Positions 28,170 to 37,432 of a stretch of DNA of 64,000 bases are shown here, piece by piece. This stretch comes from Colwellia ponticola (GTDB taxonomy: Bacteria > Pseudomonadota > Gammaproteobacteria > Enterobacterales > Alteromonadaceae), in assembly GCF_005885605.1 (NCBI RefSeq), contig NZ_SZVP01000017.1, positions 1 to 64,000 on the forward strand, given 5' to 3'. The number at the start of each line of letters is the position of its first letter. Position 1 is the first letter of the stretch. Under the pieces are notes generated by a model, which saw only the letters and a list, made by a program, of their open reading frames with translations, had not been told where the DNA came from and made no database searches. Position numbers and translations under genes: made by a program.

Positions 28170-28321
28170 TTAATAATTATAGAGCTAGAGGGTAGATTAA
28201 CTTTCACTTTAAATGCACAATAAAACCTATAAGTTCTTTTATTATCATAGATATGTCAATTCTACTTAAATGTAAGCTATTTAAGCCCAGGTCTGTTTGA
28301 TTGTATTTTTAAGGTTTATGT

Positions 28322-30757
28322 ATGAATTCGCGTTTAATTATCTTTATTTTAGCTGTAGCTTTCATTATCGCTATTATAACGAGTACTCAATTACTACCTC
28401 AGTCTCAGTTAGCGTCTCAAGTATCGACTACTACCGTTATTAGCCATCAAGCTAATCATATTGTTAATTCATCACCCTATTATTCGCGTGATGTTCAACC
28501 TATTCTTGAGCAACGCTGTGTGGTTTGCCATGCCTGTTACGATGCGCCATGCCAACTTAAGCTGGGTTCTTTTGAAGGGTTATCACGAGGCGCAAACAAA
28601 GCGCTAGTTTATGATGGTGAACGATTGCTTGAAGCGCAGTTAACGCGACTGTTTGAAGATGCTCATACCACTGAGCAATGGCGTAAAAAGAACTTTTTCC
28701 CTGTTATCTCAGATACCGTAAGTACTGACCAAAACCCTTTAGACGACAATGTACAAAACAGTTTACTGGCGCAAATGTTGTTATTAAAAAGTGCCAACCC
28801 TTTACCAAAAAACACGCCACTTGCTGATGAATTAACGATGACATTAAATCAAGATTATCAATGTCCAACCATAGCGCAATTTGAGGATTACAAGGCAAAT
28901 ACTCCTTTATCTGGTATGCCCTATGGCTTACCAGCCATTGAAACGTCAGAGCAACAGCTGCTATTAGATTGGATTGCTCAGGGCTCAGCTAAACCGTTAA
29001 GAAAACCTATTACGAAAGCATTACAAGCGCGCATTAATCACTGGGAAGACTTTTTAAACGAGAAAAGTAACAAGTCACAATTGATGGCACGTTACCTATT
29101 TGAACATTTATTTTTAGCACACCTTCACTTTGATGAGAGCTTAACCGATAACTTAGCTAAAAATACTCTCCAAAGCACAAGCAAGAACATTGACGAGCAA
29201 AATAGTAAACAATATTTTAAACTGGTTAGATCAGCGACGCCACCAGGTCAGCCTGTTGAGGGTATTTTTACGCGTAGACCGTTTGATGATCCTAAGGTAA
29301 AGCGTGTTTATTATCGCTTTCAACCGGTGTTAACAACCATAGTGCACAAATCACATATGCCTATTAAACTTGATCAAGCGCGCATGGCTCGTTGGACTTC
29401 ATGGTTTTTAACACCTGATTATCAGGTGAAGCACTTACCTTCTTATTTACCTGAAGAGGCATCTAACCCTTTTATCACCTTTGCACAGATTCCGGTAAAG
29501 TCTCGATATAGGTACATGTTAGATGAAGCACAAAATACCATTATGCAGTTTATCAAAGGACCCGTTTGTCGCGGCCAAATGGCGCTTAATGTTATCAATG
29601 ATCATTTTTGGGTTATGTTTGCCTCCCCTGATCTCGCCTTTGCAGAAAATAACGATAAGTTTATGCAACAAGCACGACAAAAAATAGCACTACCAGCAGA
29701 GGCGCAAAGTAATGCACTACCTACGTCGTGGTTGACCTATGCAGCAATGGAGAAAAAATACCTAAAAGCTAAGTCAATTTTCATTGAAAAGGAGATAAAA
29801 AATAAAATACCGGTAACACTCGACCTTTTATGGGATGGTGATGGCGTAAACGATAATGCAACGCTCACCATTTTTAGGCATAACGATGCTGCCAGCGTTG
29901 TTAAAGGGCTAGTAGGAAATGCCCCACAAACGGCTTGGGTACTTACATACCCGCTGTTTGAGCGCATACATTATTTGCTTGTTGCGGGCTATGATGTTTA
30001 TGGTAACCTTGGCCACCAGCTAAATAGCAGGCTCTATATGGACTTTTTACGTATGGAGGGTGAATTCAATTTTCTTAATTTCATCCCGCTGACTCACCGA
30101 GAGCAGGTGAGAAAAAACTGGTATAGAGGCTCGGTTAGCAAAGTTGAAAAATACGTATATGATGCTAATAAAACGTCGGTAGCGTCTGCTATTGATTATC
30201 AAACCGATGAACCATTGCCAGAGTTATACCGTAACATAAAAGAAAAATTTGCTACTATTGCTAGTCAAGAGCACATAGTAATAGCGAATACCCATGATCA
30301 AGCTACACTAAAAGCGTTACAAAAAATTAATGCGATTGTTGGCGCTAACGCTTCTTTTATACCTGATTCATCGATAGTGAGAATAACCGATACCGTTGGG
30401 GAAACAACGGTATTTTATACACTGCTGCGTAATAACGCATATCGTAATATTTCACACTTATTTGCCGAAGAAGACCGAAGACTGCCCGCAGAAGATACCG
30501 TGACGATTGCGCCCGGTTTAATGACCTCTCACCCTAATGCCTTTTTCACTTTAACAAACCTTGAGCTTGATGATTTCGCTAATGCCTTAGCTAATATCAA
30601 CTCTGAGCAGGATTATAAAACACTACGGGATAAGTACGGTGTTTATAGAAGTGCTGAAAATTTTTGGTCTTATGCAGATGCTATGCATCGCTACTTTGAA
30701 CAACAAAACCCTATTGGCTTTGGCTTACTCGACTTTAATAGGCTAGAAAATAGATAA
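28322..30757 (+). CDS. cti: Fatty acid cis/trans isomerase
   Basis: 811 aa. Cti is a periplasmic haem protein that converts cis- to trans-unsaturated fatty acids in membrane phospholipids without needing ATP, stiffening the membrane under solvent, salt or heat stress. Residues 1-22 are a signal/anchor. The haem c motif CVVCH is at 66-70, within SRDVQPILEQRCVVCHACYD, which is family-specific. DLLWDGDGVNDNATLTIFRH and WVLTYPLFERIHYLLVAGYD farther on also fit. Full length (family about 780). mscS follows after 12 bases, so the two likely share a transcript. Confidence 0.94.
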   Translation: MNSRLIIFILAVAFIIAIITSTQLLPQSQLASQVSTTTVISHQANHIVNSSPYYSRDVQPILEQRCVVCHACYDAPCQLKLGSFEGLSRGANKALVYDGERLLEAQLTRLFEDAHTTEQWRKKNFFPVISDTVSTDQNPLDDNVQNSLLAQMLLLKSANPLPKNTPLADELTMTLNQDYQCPTIAQFEDYKANTPLSGMPYGLPAIETSEQQLLLDWIAQGSAKPLRKPITKALQARINHWEDFLNEKSNKSQLMARYLFEHLFLAHLHFDESLTDNLAKNTLQSTSKNIDEQNSKQYFKLVRSATPPGQPVEGIFTRRPFDDPKVKRVYYRFQPVLTTIVHKSHMPIKLDQARMARWTSWFLTPDYQVKHLPSYLPEEASNPFITFAQIPVKSRYRYMLDEAQNTIMQFIKGPVCRGQMALNVINDHFWVMFASPDLAFAENNDKFMQQARQKIALPAEAQSNALPTSWLTYAAMEKKYLKAKSIFIEKEIKNKIPVTLDLLWDGDGVNDNATLTIFRHNDAASVVKGLVGNAPQTAWVLTYPLFERIHYLLVAGYDVYGNLGHQLNSRLYMDFLRMEGEFNFLNFIPLTHREQVRKNWYRGSVSKVEKYVYDANKTSVASAIDYQTDEPLPELYRNIKEKFATIASQEHIVIANTHDQATLKALQKINAIVGANASFIPDSSIVRITDTVGETTVFYTLLRNNAYRNISHLFAEEDRRLPAEDTVTIAPGLMTSHPNAFFTLTNLELDDFANALANINSEQDYKTLRDKYGVYRSAENFWSYADAMHRYFEQQNPIGFGLLDFNRLENR

Positions 30758-30769
30758 TAAGGAATTTCG

Positions 30770-31690
30770 ATGGAATTATTAAAAGTTGAAAAATTTTGGC
30801 CTTTAATCAACGACAAACTCACTTTATGGCTTGAAGCTTTGATCAAGCATCTGCCTAATTTTGTTGTCGCTATACTCATCACCATTTTGTTCTCCATTAT
30901 CGCCCGTTATGTCGGTAAAGCGATAAAAAAAGTTTTACACAGAACTTTAGAATCTGCACAAATAGCTAACTTGTTAGCGTCCATCTTTAAAATGTGTATA
31001 TTGATTACCGGTATATTTGTTGCTTTAGATTTTTTAGGGTTAAAAGGTACGGTAACCTCGTTGTTAGCGGGTGCAGGTATTGTCGGTTTAGCGATTGGTT
31101 TTGCTTTTCAAGATATGACCGAAAACCTGATCGCTGGTATAGCCATGGGGATTCGTAAACCGTTTCAAATTGGCGATATTGTTGAAACAGACAAAGTATT
31201 TGGCACCGTTAAAACAATTAACTTAAGAAATACGCTAGTTGAAACATTTTTTGGTCAGTTGGAAATTATACCCAATAAAATTCTGTTTAGAAACATACTC
31301 ACCAATTACTCGACTAGTGGTGTTAGGCGCATAGAAATTCCCGTTGGTATCTCTTATGCTGACGATATTGAACAAGCCGCAGAAGTGATTGTTGAGCAAA
31401 TGAACCGCTATGATTTTGTGATAAAAAAAGAAGAAACAGCGGTATTTGCCAAAGATTTTGGTGATAGTAGCATTAATTTATTACTGTGGTTTTGGATAGA
31501 TTACCCAGGTGATACCGGCTTTATGCAAGCAAGACATCAAGGCGTAATAGCAGTGAAAAAAGCGCTTGAAAGCGCAGATATACTTATACCTTTTCCTATT
31601 CGTACTTTAGATTTTGATGCTAAAGGCGGTGAGAAATTAAGTACTATGTTAGCAAAGCCTACTAAGACTAAACAAAGTAAAACGGAGTAA
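30770..31690 (+). CDS. Small-conductance mechanosensitive channel family protein
   Basis: 306 aa, MscS family. Three N-terminal membrane helices (about 22-45, 70-95, 98-125) end in the pore-lining TM3: SLLAGAGIVGLAIGFAFQDM. The beta domain follows (GIRKPFQIGDIVETDKVFGTV, with IPNKILF) and a C-terminal alpha/beta vestibule. It opens under membrane tension to release solutes on hypo-osmotic shock. AAGGA precedes the ATG. Directly downstream of cti, coupling membrane stiffness and tension functions. Confidence 0.93.
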   Translation: MELLKVEKFWPLINDKLTLWLEALIKHLPNFVVAILITILFSIIARYVGKAIKKVLHRTLESAQIANLLASIFKMCILITGIFVALDFLGLKGTVTSLLAGAGIVGLAIGFAFQDMTENLIAGIAMGIRKPFQIGDIVETDKVFGTVKTINLRNTLVETFFGQLEIIPNKILFRNILTNYSTSGVRRIEIPVGISYADDIEQAAEVIVEQMNRYDFVIKKEETAVFAKDFGDSSINLLLWFWIDYPGDTGFMQARHQGVIAVKKALESADILIPFPIRTLDFDAKGGEKLSTMLAKPTKTKQSKTE

Positions 31691-31752
31691 AATAAAGCTG
31701 AGTAAGAGCAAATACAGAGCGTTCAAGATGAGAGTTGAAATAGCGATAAGCT

Positions 31753-33168
31753 TTAGCTAATATGATTTTTAGCTAGTGATGCTTTATCTTTACTGGCTTT
31801 GAAAATCATATCAACTCGCTTATTAATATCGCTAAAATCATTGGCTGCTAACGGCTGCTCAGCTTGTTGCTCTGCTATCATTTTAGTTTGGCTGATAACA
31901 AATTGGCTTTGCTCTTGTGTTTGTGCAAACGCCATTAAGGTCTGTAATGACTCTAGTAACCTAATGGTTACCGCAACATTGTTATTAGCTTGCTGTCTGA
32001 TTTGGTCAAAGGCTGCCGTAGCAATATAAGTAAAGGTTAATACCTTGCTAACCATTCTTAACATACCTGCTTGATCATAGTGATGCCTTACTGGAAACTC
32101 TCTTGTCGTTAACTCACATAATGCTGAATTAATTTTATCAACACAGGTAATTGCCGTATAAGGGTCATTAATACCCGGTGAAAGTGCACGTAAAGCCACT
32201 TCAACGATTTGATGAATAGCAAACTCAGGATCTTGCACGGGGGTTCTATAGGCACCTAATATGACTATATCTACTGTCTTTTTAAGTACGTCTTTAGTCA
32301 TTAAATTATCGGCATGTACCACCGCAATAACAGCGCCTTTTACGACAAAATTTCCTGGTCTAAATAAGCATTCAATAAGTACATCATACTCACTAGCAAG
32401 TGCTAGTAACTTTTTTTGGTCAATGGTTTGAATATAACCGCTGCACTTTGCTAGTACATTGTTTTGATTAATTCGCGGTTTAAAGTTGCTATCACCTTTA
32501 TCTGCATAGCTACCCGCATAGTTATCGACACAAAACTCTGGCGACTGTAGTTTGGTAATAGGGGGGAATAAGTGACTAATACTCGTTTGCAGCTCTTGAT
32601 AAACATCATTAATAACCACATCAGCTTGAATAGATTTGGCAACATGGTGAATAAAGTAAATTAAGACTGCGACACTGATACAGGTCATCATCACCGCAAG
32701 CATAATGGTTAAGCCGGGTTTGAAAACGTAAGGCTGTTGAAAGCTGATAGCGCAAAACACTAAAATACAAAACAAAAAGTTGGAAATAAAGAAACCCAGA
32801 ACAATTTGTGTGCCAGTATCCATCATAAAATTACGCAGTAAACGCGGACCAAACTGTGATGATGCTAAAGTTAACGCCACAATAGTGATAGAAAAAGCAA
32901 TACTGGTTACCGTTATCATCGCGCCTGCAATAGTGGCTAATAAGGAGCGGATAGCGTCAATATCCATAGCATATACTAGTGGAATAAATTGTTCGCTACT
33001 ATCAGATACAACAGTATTAAGATAAAAACTATTAATATAGAAAATATCAATACACACAGTACAAATAACTAAGACAATAGAAGATAGCACCATAAAGGTG
33101 GGAATAAACCAGAAGCTGGTACGAGCTTTTTCTATTATCGGTGCGTATTTGATCAAATTAATTTTCAA
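31753..33168 (-). CDS. DUF2254 family membrane protein
   Basis: 471 aa. Four membrane helices lie in the first ~185 residues (about 18-40, 75-105, 120-143, 152-177), with ATIAGAMITVTSIAFSITIV and SQFGPRLLRNFMMDTGTQ, which I recognise as DUF2254. The rest is a soluble domain with IQTIDQKKLLALASEYDV and ALRALSPGINDPYTAITCVD. The function is unknown. It is convergent with the mscS gene (62-base gap) and lies 63 bases after the phosphatase-kinase gene, so possibly co-transcribed with it. Confidence 0.87.
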   Translation of the reverse strand: MKINLIKYAPIIEKARTSFWFIPTFMVLSSIVLVICTVCIDIFYINSFYLNTVVSDSSEQFIPLVYAMDIDAIRSLLATIAGAMITVTSIAFSITIVALTLASSQFGPRLLRNFMMDTGTQIVLGFFISNFLFCILVFCAISFQQPYVFKPGLTIMLAVMMTCISVAVLIYFIHHVAKSIQADVVINDVYQELQTSISHLFPPITKLQSPEFCVDNYAGSYADKGDSNFKPRINQNNVLAKCSGYIQTIDQKKLLALASEYDVLIECLFRPGNFVVKGAVIAVVHADNLMTKDVLKKTVDIVILGAYRTPVQDPEFAIHQIVEVALRALSPGINDPYTAITCVDKINSALCELTTREFPVRHHYDQAGMLRMVSKVLTFTYIATAAFDQIRQQANNNVAVTIRLLESLQTLMAFAQTQEQSQFVISQTKMIAEQQAEQPLAANDFSDINKRVDMIFKASKDKASLAKNHIS

Positions 33169-33231
33169 GGCACTACCTTCTGTTCATCATTAGCATTACT
33201 ATAAAGAGTCTATAAGCTGTACTCATATAAG

Positions 33232-34893
33232 TTAACTGAGCACGGTTAACGAACTCGGTTCAATGGTAATAAAAATTTTATCTGCCTCACGGCTTTCACC
33301 ATCAATCACATAGCTCAGTGGCGATGTCGCTTCAATCATAATGGACTTACCTTGCCTAAACTCAATGGTATCGTTAGGCGCTACCTCCACGACATTACCT
33401 ATTAAGCCACTGGCTGCTAACCCCGTTAAATTAAGCGCTTGCTCTGTAGCGATAGTTTCATCAGGTAACCAAGTAATATCAAGTAGTCCATCGGCTATAT
33501 CAGGCCCGCCACCGCCTTGAGCGAGTATTGTTGAAAATGGCGCAGCGTTAGCGACAACAAAACTAGTTGTGGTTACCGTAAAAGGCGGTTGTTCATCAAG
33601 GGTAATCGTCAATGTAATCGCTTCATTTAAACACAGTGCATCCCATAAGCCTTTAAGGTAAGCTAATTGCCCTCCTGCATTTTTTTCTTCCCTATCTGCT
33701 GACTCAATCATTTTTTGACTTAAGCCGACACTGGCGATCAATAAAAACAATTCATCATTACACGTTGCGGTATCAATGACCGAGGTCTTGCCTTCAAGAA
33801 TTACATCGCAACACACCGAAATAGGAAATACTTTAGTGCCTGCGCCATGTAAAACATGACTTAACGCATTAGTGGTACCTAAAGGAATAATACCTAGAGT
33901 TAAATCGCCATTAGTTGCTTTTTTATCAGCCGAATTAGTGGCTAACCTGCGATGAGTTAAGACGGCAGCAACCTCTGCTATAGTGCCATCCCCACCGCAT
34001 CCTACCAATATGGTGTGGCCTTGTTTAAGCGCTTTTTCAGCTAATGTTTTAGCCGATATTTCAGCGGTTGTCTCATATATAGAGACGGCATATTTCGCAG
34101 ATAGCCGCTGAGTAATGTCATCTTTTGCTTCTGGCCATTTTCCGCCGCCCGACACGGGGTTAGCAATTAGCGCTAATCGTGCTTTAGTGACTAATATGCC
34201 TGACTTATGTGCTTTTACTAGCGCTTTTAGTTGCTGACGATTTAAACCTGCTGTTTTTCTAACGCCATATATCGCTTCAAGAGCTTGCTCTATGGTCCAA
34301 TGCTTATTTTTACTTAATAAATAAGCCGCCATAAAAAATACTGAACGACCTCGGCCTAAAGCACAGTGAATAACCACGCCGTGTTGCTCAACATGCATGT
34401 CTACCCAGTTAATAGCCTGCACTAACTGCTGGTTTGTCGGGCTTTGATGATCTAATACTGGCAGACTTAAATACGAGAGGTTTTCGCCATTTGCCGACCA
34501 ATCTAAGCCATCAAACTCGGCGGTTACGTCTAAAATTGCATGAACACCGCTTTCTTTTAGTTCAACCATGTCGGAAGGAAACAATCGACAGGCCAAAAAT
34601 AAATTATCCTCTATTTTTTGTATTGCCTGCACTGAATCGTTTTTTCTAGCCCAGGCATTATATAACTGCGCGCCAAGCAAAAAAGGAATAAATAACCAGC
34701 GAATATAAACAGGGATAGTGCCATCTTGTTTTTTTCTAAAAATGTAGGGGTTCTTTAATAGGTAAGCTGCAGATACCAGTGAGAACGAGCTAGCTATCCA
34801 AAAAAAAATTAAGGTATAGTAATAGCCGGGAGAGTAGATTGCTGCGGCAAATGACAAGCATGCGCCAGCAAGATAGTAGTAAGTAATTGGCAT
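33232..34893 (-). CDS. Fusion of dual-specificity phosphatase and diacylglycerol-kinase-like lipid kinase
   Basis: 553 aa with two enzymes in one chain. Residues 1-80 hold about three membrane helices. Residues ~90-220 are a protein-tyrosine/dual-specificity phosphatase domain with the P-loop HCALGRGRS at 176-184 and the candidate general acid D148. Residues ~238-553 are a YegS/DagK-like lipid kinase with IANPVSGGGKW near 243 and the nucleotide loop GGDGT at 300-304, then LGIIPLGTTNALSHVL. The phosphatase could act on a phosphoinositide-like or phosphatidylglycerophosphate-like lipid rather than on protein; this is inference. All catalytic motifs look intact. Confidence 0.87.
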   Translation of the reverse strand: MPITYYYLAGACLSFAAAIYSPGYYYTLIFFWIASSFSLVSAAYLLKNPYIFRKKQDGTIPVYIRWLFIPFLLGAQLYNAWARKNDSVQAIQKIEDNLFLACRLFPSDMVELKESGVHAILDVTAEFDGLDWSANGENLSYLSLPVLDHQSPTNQQLVQAINWVDMHVEQHGVVIHCALGRGRSVFFMAAYLLSKNKHWTIEQALEAIYGVRKTAGLNRQQLKALVKAHKSGILVTKARLALIANPVSGGGKWPEAKDDITQRLSAKYAVSIYETTAEISAKTLAEKALKQGHTILVGCGGDGTIAEVAAVLTHRRLATNSADKKATNGDLTLGIIPLGTTNALSHVLHGAGTKVFPISVCCDVILEGKTSVIDTATCNDELFLLIASVGLSQKMIESADREEKNAGGQLAYLKGLWDALCLNEAITLTITLDEQPPFTVTTTSFVVANAAPFSTILAQGGGGPDIADGLLDITWLPDETIATEQALNLTGLAASGLIGNVVEVAPNDTIEFRQGKSIMIEATSPLSYVIDGESREADKIFITIEPSSLTVLS

Positions 34894-35174
34894 ATATTTC
34901 CTTTGCGTTACGCGTCGCTAAAAAAACGTTAATTGTACGTCCAGGCCAATTCTTTCCTGATTGCGGTTGTAATCAATTAAGGCATCCCCCTAATCATTAA
35001 AGTATTGTACTAAAACGTCGTAATGTTCACCAAGTAGGTAGCTTATATTCAATCAATTGACTCTGTTTTAGTCATCTTGTTAATTGTGGTGACTATTGTC
35101 TGCTGTTGAGCTAACTAATGCCTTTTATAGTCAGAGTAAGATACTCATAACCTACCTTAGGATTACAATTGTAC

Positions 35175-35528
35175 TTAACAGTCGTTATCTTTGGCGTTAA
35201 CGCCTTTTTTTACATTTTCACAGGCCTCTTTAATCGCTTTACTGGTATCAGTTGCCACTTGGTTAATTTTTTTACCAGCCTTTTCAGCGGCTTTGCCAGC
35301 CTCATCTACCATATCATCAATTTTTTCGCTCGCCTCTTCAGCGACTTTACCGGCTTCTTCTACCATTTCATCCACCTTATCACCTGCTTTCTCAGCGGCT
35401 TGGTCAACTTTTTTTATCATTTCATCAACTTTCTCACCAGGGGTTTTAGGTTTTTCTTCACAAGCCGATAAAGCAAACACTGCCGTTAGCGCGATTAACG
35501 CCGTTGTTAACTGTTTTATTTTATTCAT
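35175..35528 (-). CDS. Small repeat lipoprotein with amphipathic 18-residue repeats
   Basis: 117 aa from ATG at 35526-35528 (GGAG seven bases upstream); a 20-codon longer frame exists but puts the signal peptide inside. The signal peptide ends LSAC with lipidated C23. Residues 33-104 are four consecutive 18-residue units beginning KVDEM, KVDEM, KIDDM and KINQV, alternating Lys/Glu/Asp with Ala/Val. This predicts long amphipathic helices like YtxH/LEA/apolipoprotein-type repeats. It ends in Cys. Function unknown; an envelope-associated stress role is only a guess. It stands alone between the kinase fusion and mgtE. Confidence 0.8.
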   Translation of the reverse strand: MNKIKQLTTALIALTAVFALSACEEKPKTPGEKVDEMIKKVDQAAEKAGDKVDEMVEEAGKVAEEASEKIDDMVDEAGKAAEKAGKKINQVATDTSKAIKEACENVKKGVNAKDNDC

Positions 35529-35693
35529 AGGTATCTCCGTTACGTGCATGTTGCGTTTTTTATAAACGAATAAACGCTTACTAAGCACTGTACTCTACAG
35601 CCCAGCGCCTTGATAAATTGTCTATTAAGATTTGTTAGAGTAGCTAAAATGATAACGCCCAGTCAACTTTACCGTTTTGTAATACCCGTATTA

Positions 35694-37049
35694 TTAAATT
35701 AAAAGGTAGGTTGCAGTACCTAAAAAGATTAAAAAACCAACGGCGTCGGTAATGGTTGTTAAAATAACACCACCGGCGATTGCTGGGTCTACGCCGAGTT
35801 TTTTCAAAATAATGGGAATAAGCGCGCCTGATAAGGTGCCGGTTAAGCTAACCACAAACAGTGCCAGTGCGAACACACTGCCTAACTTCCAGTCGCCATA
35901 CCATAAAATAGTAATGAAAAAGACCACCGAAGCCCACAATAAGCCATTAATGAATGATACTTTTAACTCATGAATAGTCAGTGAAACAATATTAGCGCTG
36001 CTGACTAAATCTCGCGCTATCCCTCGCGTAACAACCGTCAGTGTTTGGCTGCCAGTAACGCCCCCCATACTTGCGACAACAGGCATTAGTACCGCCAATG
36101 CTACTAATTGTTCAATAGAAGATTCAAAAAAACCAATAACCCAAGCAGCTACAAAGGCGGTAATTAAATTAACCCCCAACCAAATAGCTCTGTTTACTGA
36201 AATATGCGCGATGGGGGCAAACATATCGAGCTCTTTATTAAGCCCGCCTGAGGCTAATAAGGTTTGCTCCGAGTTTTGCTGCAACACATCAATAACATCA
36301 TCAACAGTTATTCGTCCAAGTAAGCAATTATTTTTGTCGACCACAGGTGCAGAGATTAAGTCGTGATCTTCGAAAATTTGTGCAACCTCTTTTGCTGATT
36401 GTAAAGAATGAATTAATGGCACATTATTTTTCATCACATCTGCGACTGACAAGCTGTTATCCATTGACACCAAATCACTCAGATATAAAGTGCCTTGCAC
36501 TTTATTTTCTCGATCGACTACCACTAGTTGATCGAGTTGCTCTGGCAGCATGCCCTCTTTCTTTCTTAATTTACATAAGTACCGATAAACCGCTTTCAGG
36601 CTAACGTCTTTTCTGACCGCTGTCGCATCAACATCCATTAAACCACCAGCGGTGTTATCAGGGAAAGAGGCGACAGTTCTATAACGCTGCTTACGCTGAC
36701 TATCCATGGCCTCAACCATGGCGCCAACTACCGTCAGTGGTAAATCGGCATCAATATCGGCCAACTCATCCATTTGCAGCGTAGAAAGCGAGACCAGTAA
36801 ATCAGCTTCACTGGTTTTTTTAATAAGCAGCTGGCGCAACTCTCGATGCACCGACAGTAGTATTTCCCCTTTAAAAGCAACAGGGATAACCCGCCAAAAA
36901 TCACCACGGTATTTATTCGGTAGTGCTTCAATTAATCGCCCTAATTCAGCGGGGTGAGACTGCTCAATAGCGCGCAATATAGCTTGGTTGTTTTTTTGTT
37001 CTAAAGAGTCGGTTAATTTGCTTACTAACTTAATAAAAGCATTACTCAT
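35694..37049 (-). CDS. mgtE: Magnesium transporter MgtE
   Basis: 451 aa. Residues ~20-130 form the N domain, ~135-260 hold two CBS domains (TAGGLMDVDATAVRKDVSLKA, APVVDKNNCLLGRITVDDV), and ~285-451 are five membrane helices. The ion path includes MPVVASMGGVTGSQTLTVVTRG and the final helix DPAIAGGVILTTITDAVGFL with the conserved Asp. MgtE is a Mg2+ channel gated by cytoplasmic Mg2+ through the CBS and N domains. It stands alone between intergenic regions. Confidence 0.96.
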   Translation of the reverse strand: MSNAFIKLVSKLTDSLEQKNNQAILRAIEQSHPAELGRLIEALPNKYRGDFWRVIPVAFKGEILLSVHRELRQLLIKKTSEADLLVSLSTLQMDELADIDADLPLTVVGAMVEAMDSQRKQRYRTVASFPDNTAGGLMDVDATAVRKDVSLKAVYRYLCKLRKKEGMLPEQLDQLVVVDRENKVQGTLYLSDLVSMDNSLSVADVMKNNVPLIHSLQSAKEVAQIFEDHDLISAPVVDKNNCLLGRITVDDVIDVLQQNSEQTLLASGGLNKELDMFAPIAHISVNRAIWLGVNLITAFVAAWVIGFFESSIEQLVALAVLMPVVASMGGVTGSQTLTVVTRGIARDLVSSANIVSLTIHELKVSFINGLLWASVVFFITILWYGDWKLGSVFALALFVVSLTGTLSGALIPIILKKLGVDPAIAGGVILTTITDAVGFLIFLGTATYLLI

Positions 37050-37350
37050 AGGACCTACTTATTATGGTGATTTTATGCATCGCAGAAGTGAATGAATACC
37101 TGCTTAATCAGCTGGCGTTAAGCTTATATAAAGCTCACTAATTAGCAGTACATGTCTGCTAACCAATGAAATGAATATTAATTCAAAGAATTATACTATA
37201 ACAGTTTTACTGATCTTGTGATTATTTCCACGGTTAAAGATCCATGAGGGGCTTTAATACATGGCTTACAAGTGTATTAAAAGTGGCTGGCTAAGTGCTA
37301 GGGTTGAGCTATTCGTATAGTGATGACTAGCAAAAAAGCTTATCTGAAAA
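37050..37350. other. Non-coding DNA between mgtE and fghA
   Basis: Apart from the fghA terminator at 37351-37385 this stretch shows no gene. It is the mgtE upstream region. I could not recognise the conserved Mg2+-sensing M-box leader in it. Confidence 0.5.
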
Positions 37351-37385
37351 TAAAACAGCCATTGGTAGGTTCAACGGCTGTTTTA
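37351..37385 (-). terminator. Terminator after fghA
   Basis: taaaacagccattg pairs with caacggctgtttta (one mismatch) around an eight-base loop, 48 bases past the fghA stop, with T-rich DNA at the minus-strand exit. Confidence 0.82.
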
Positions 37386-37432
37386 TTAATAAGCATTATA
37401 ATAGCAGTTAGCGCGGGTATTAACAGAGCAAG

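Noticed and set aside
27820..28321. Integration site for a prophage or island at the 3' end of ssrA
   Set aside because: ssrA is a common target, but I see no integrase gene and no second copy of the tmRNA 3' end in the window.
35193..35211. Hairpin ggcgttaacgcc followed by a T-run on the plus strand
   Set aside because: It lies inside the 3' end of the minus-strand lipoprotein gene and no plus-strand gene ends there.
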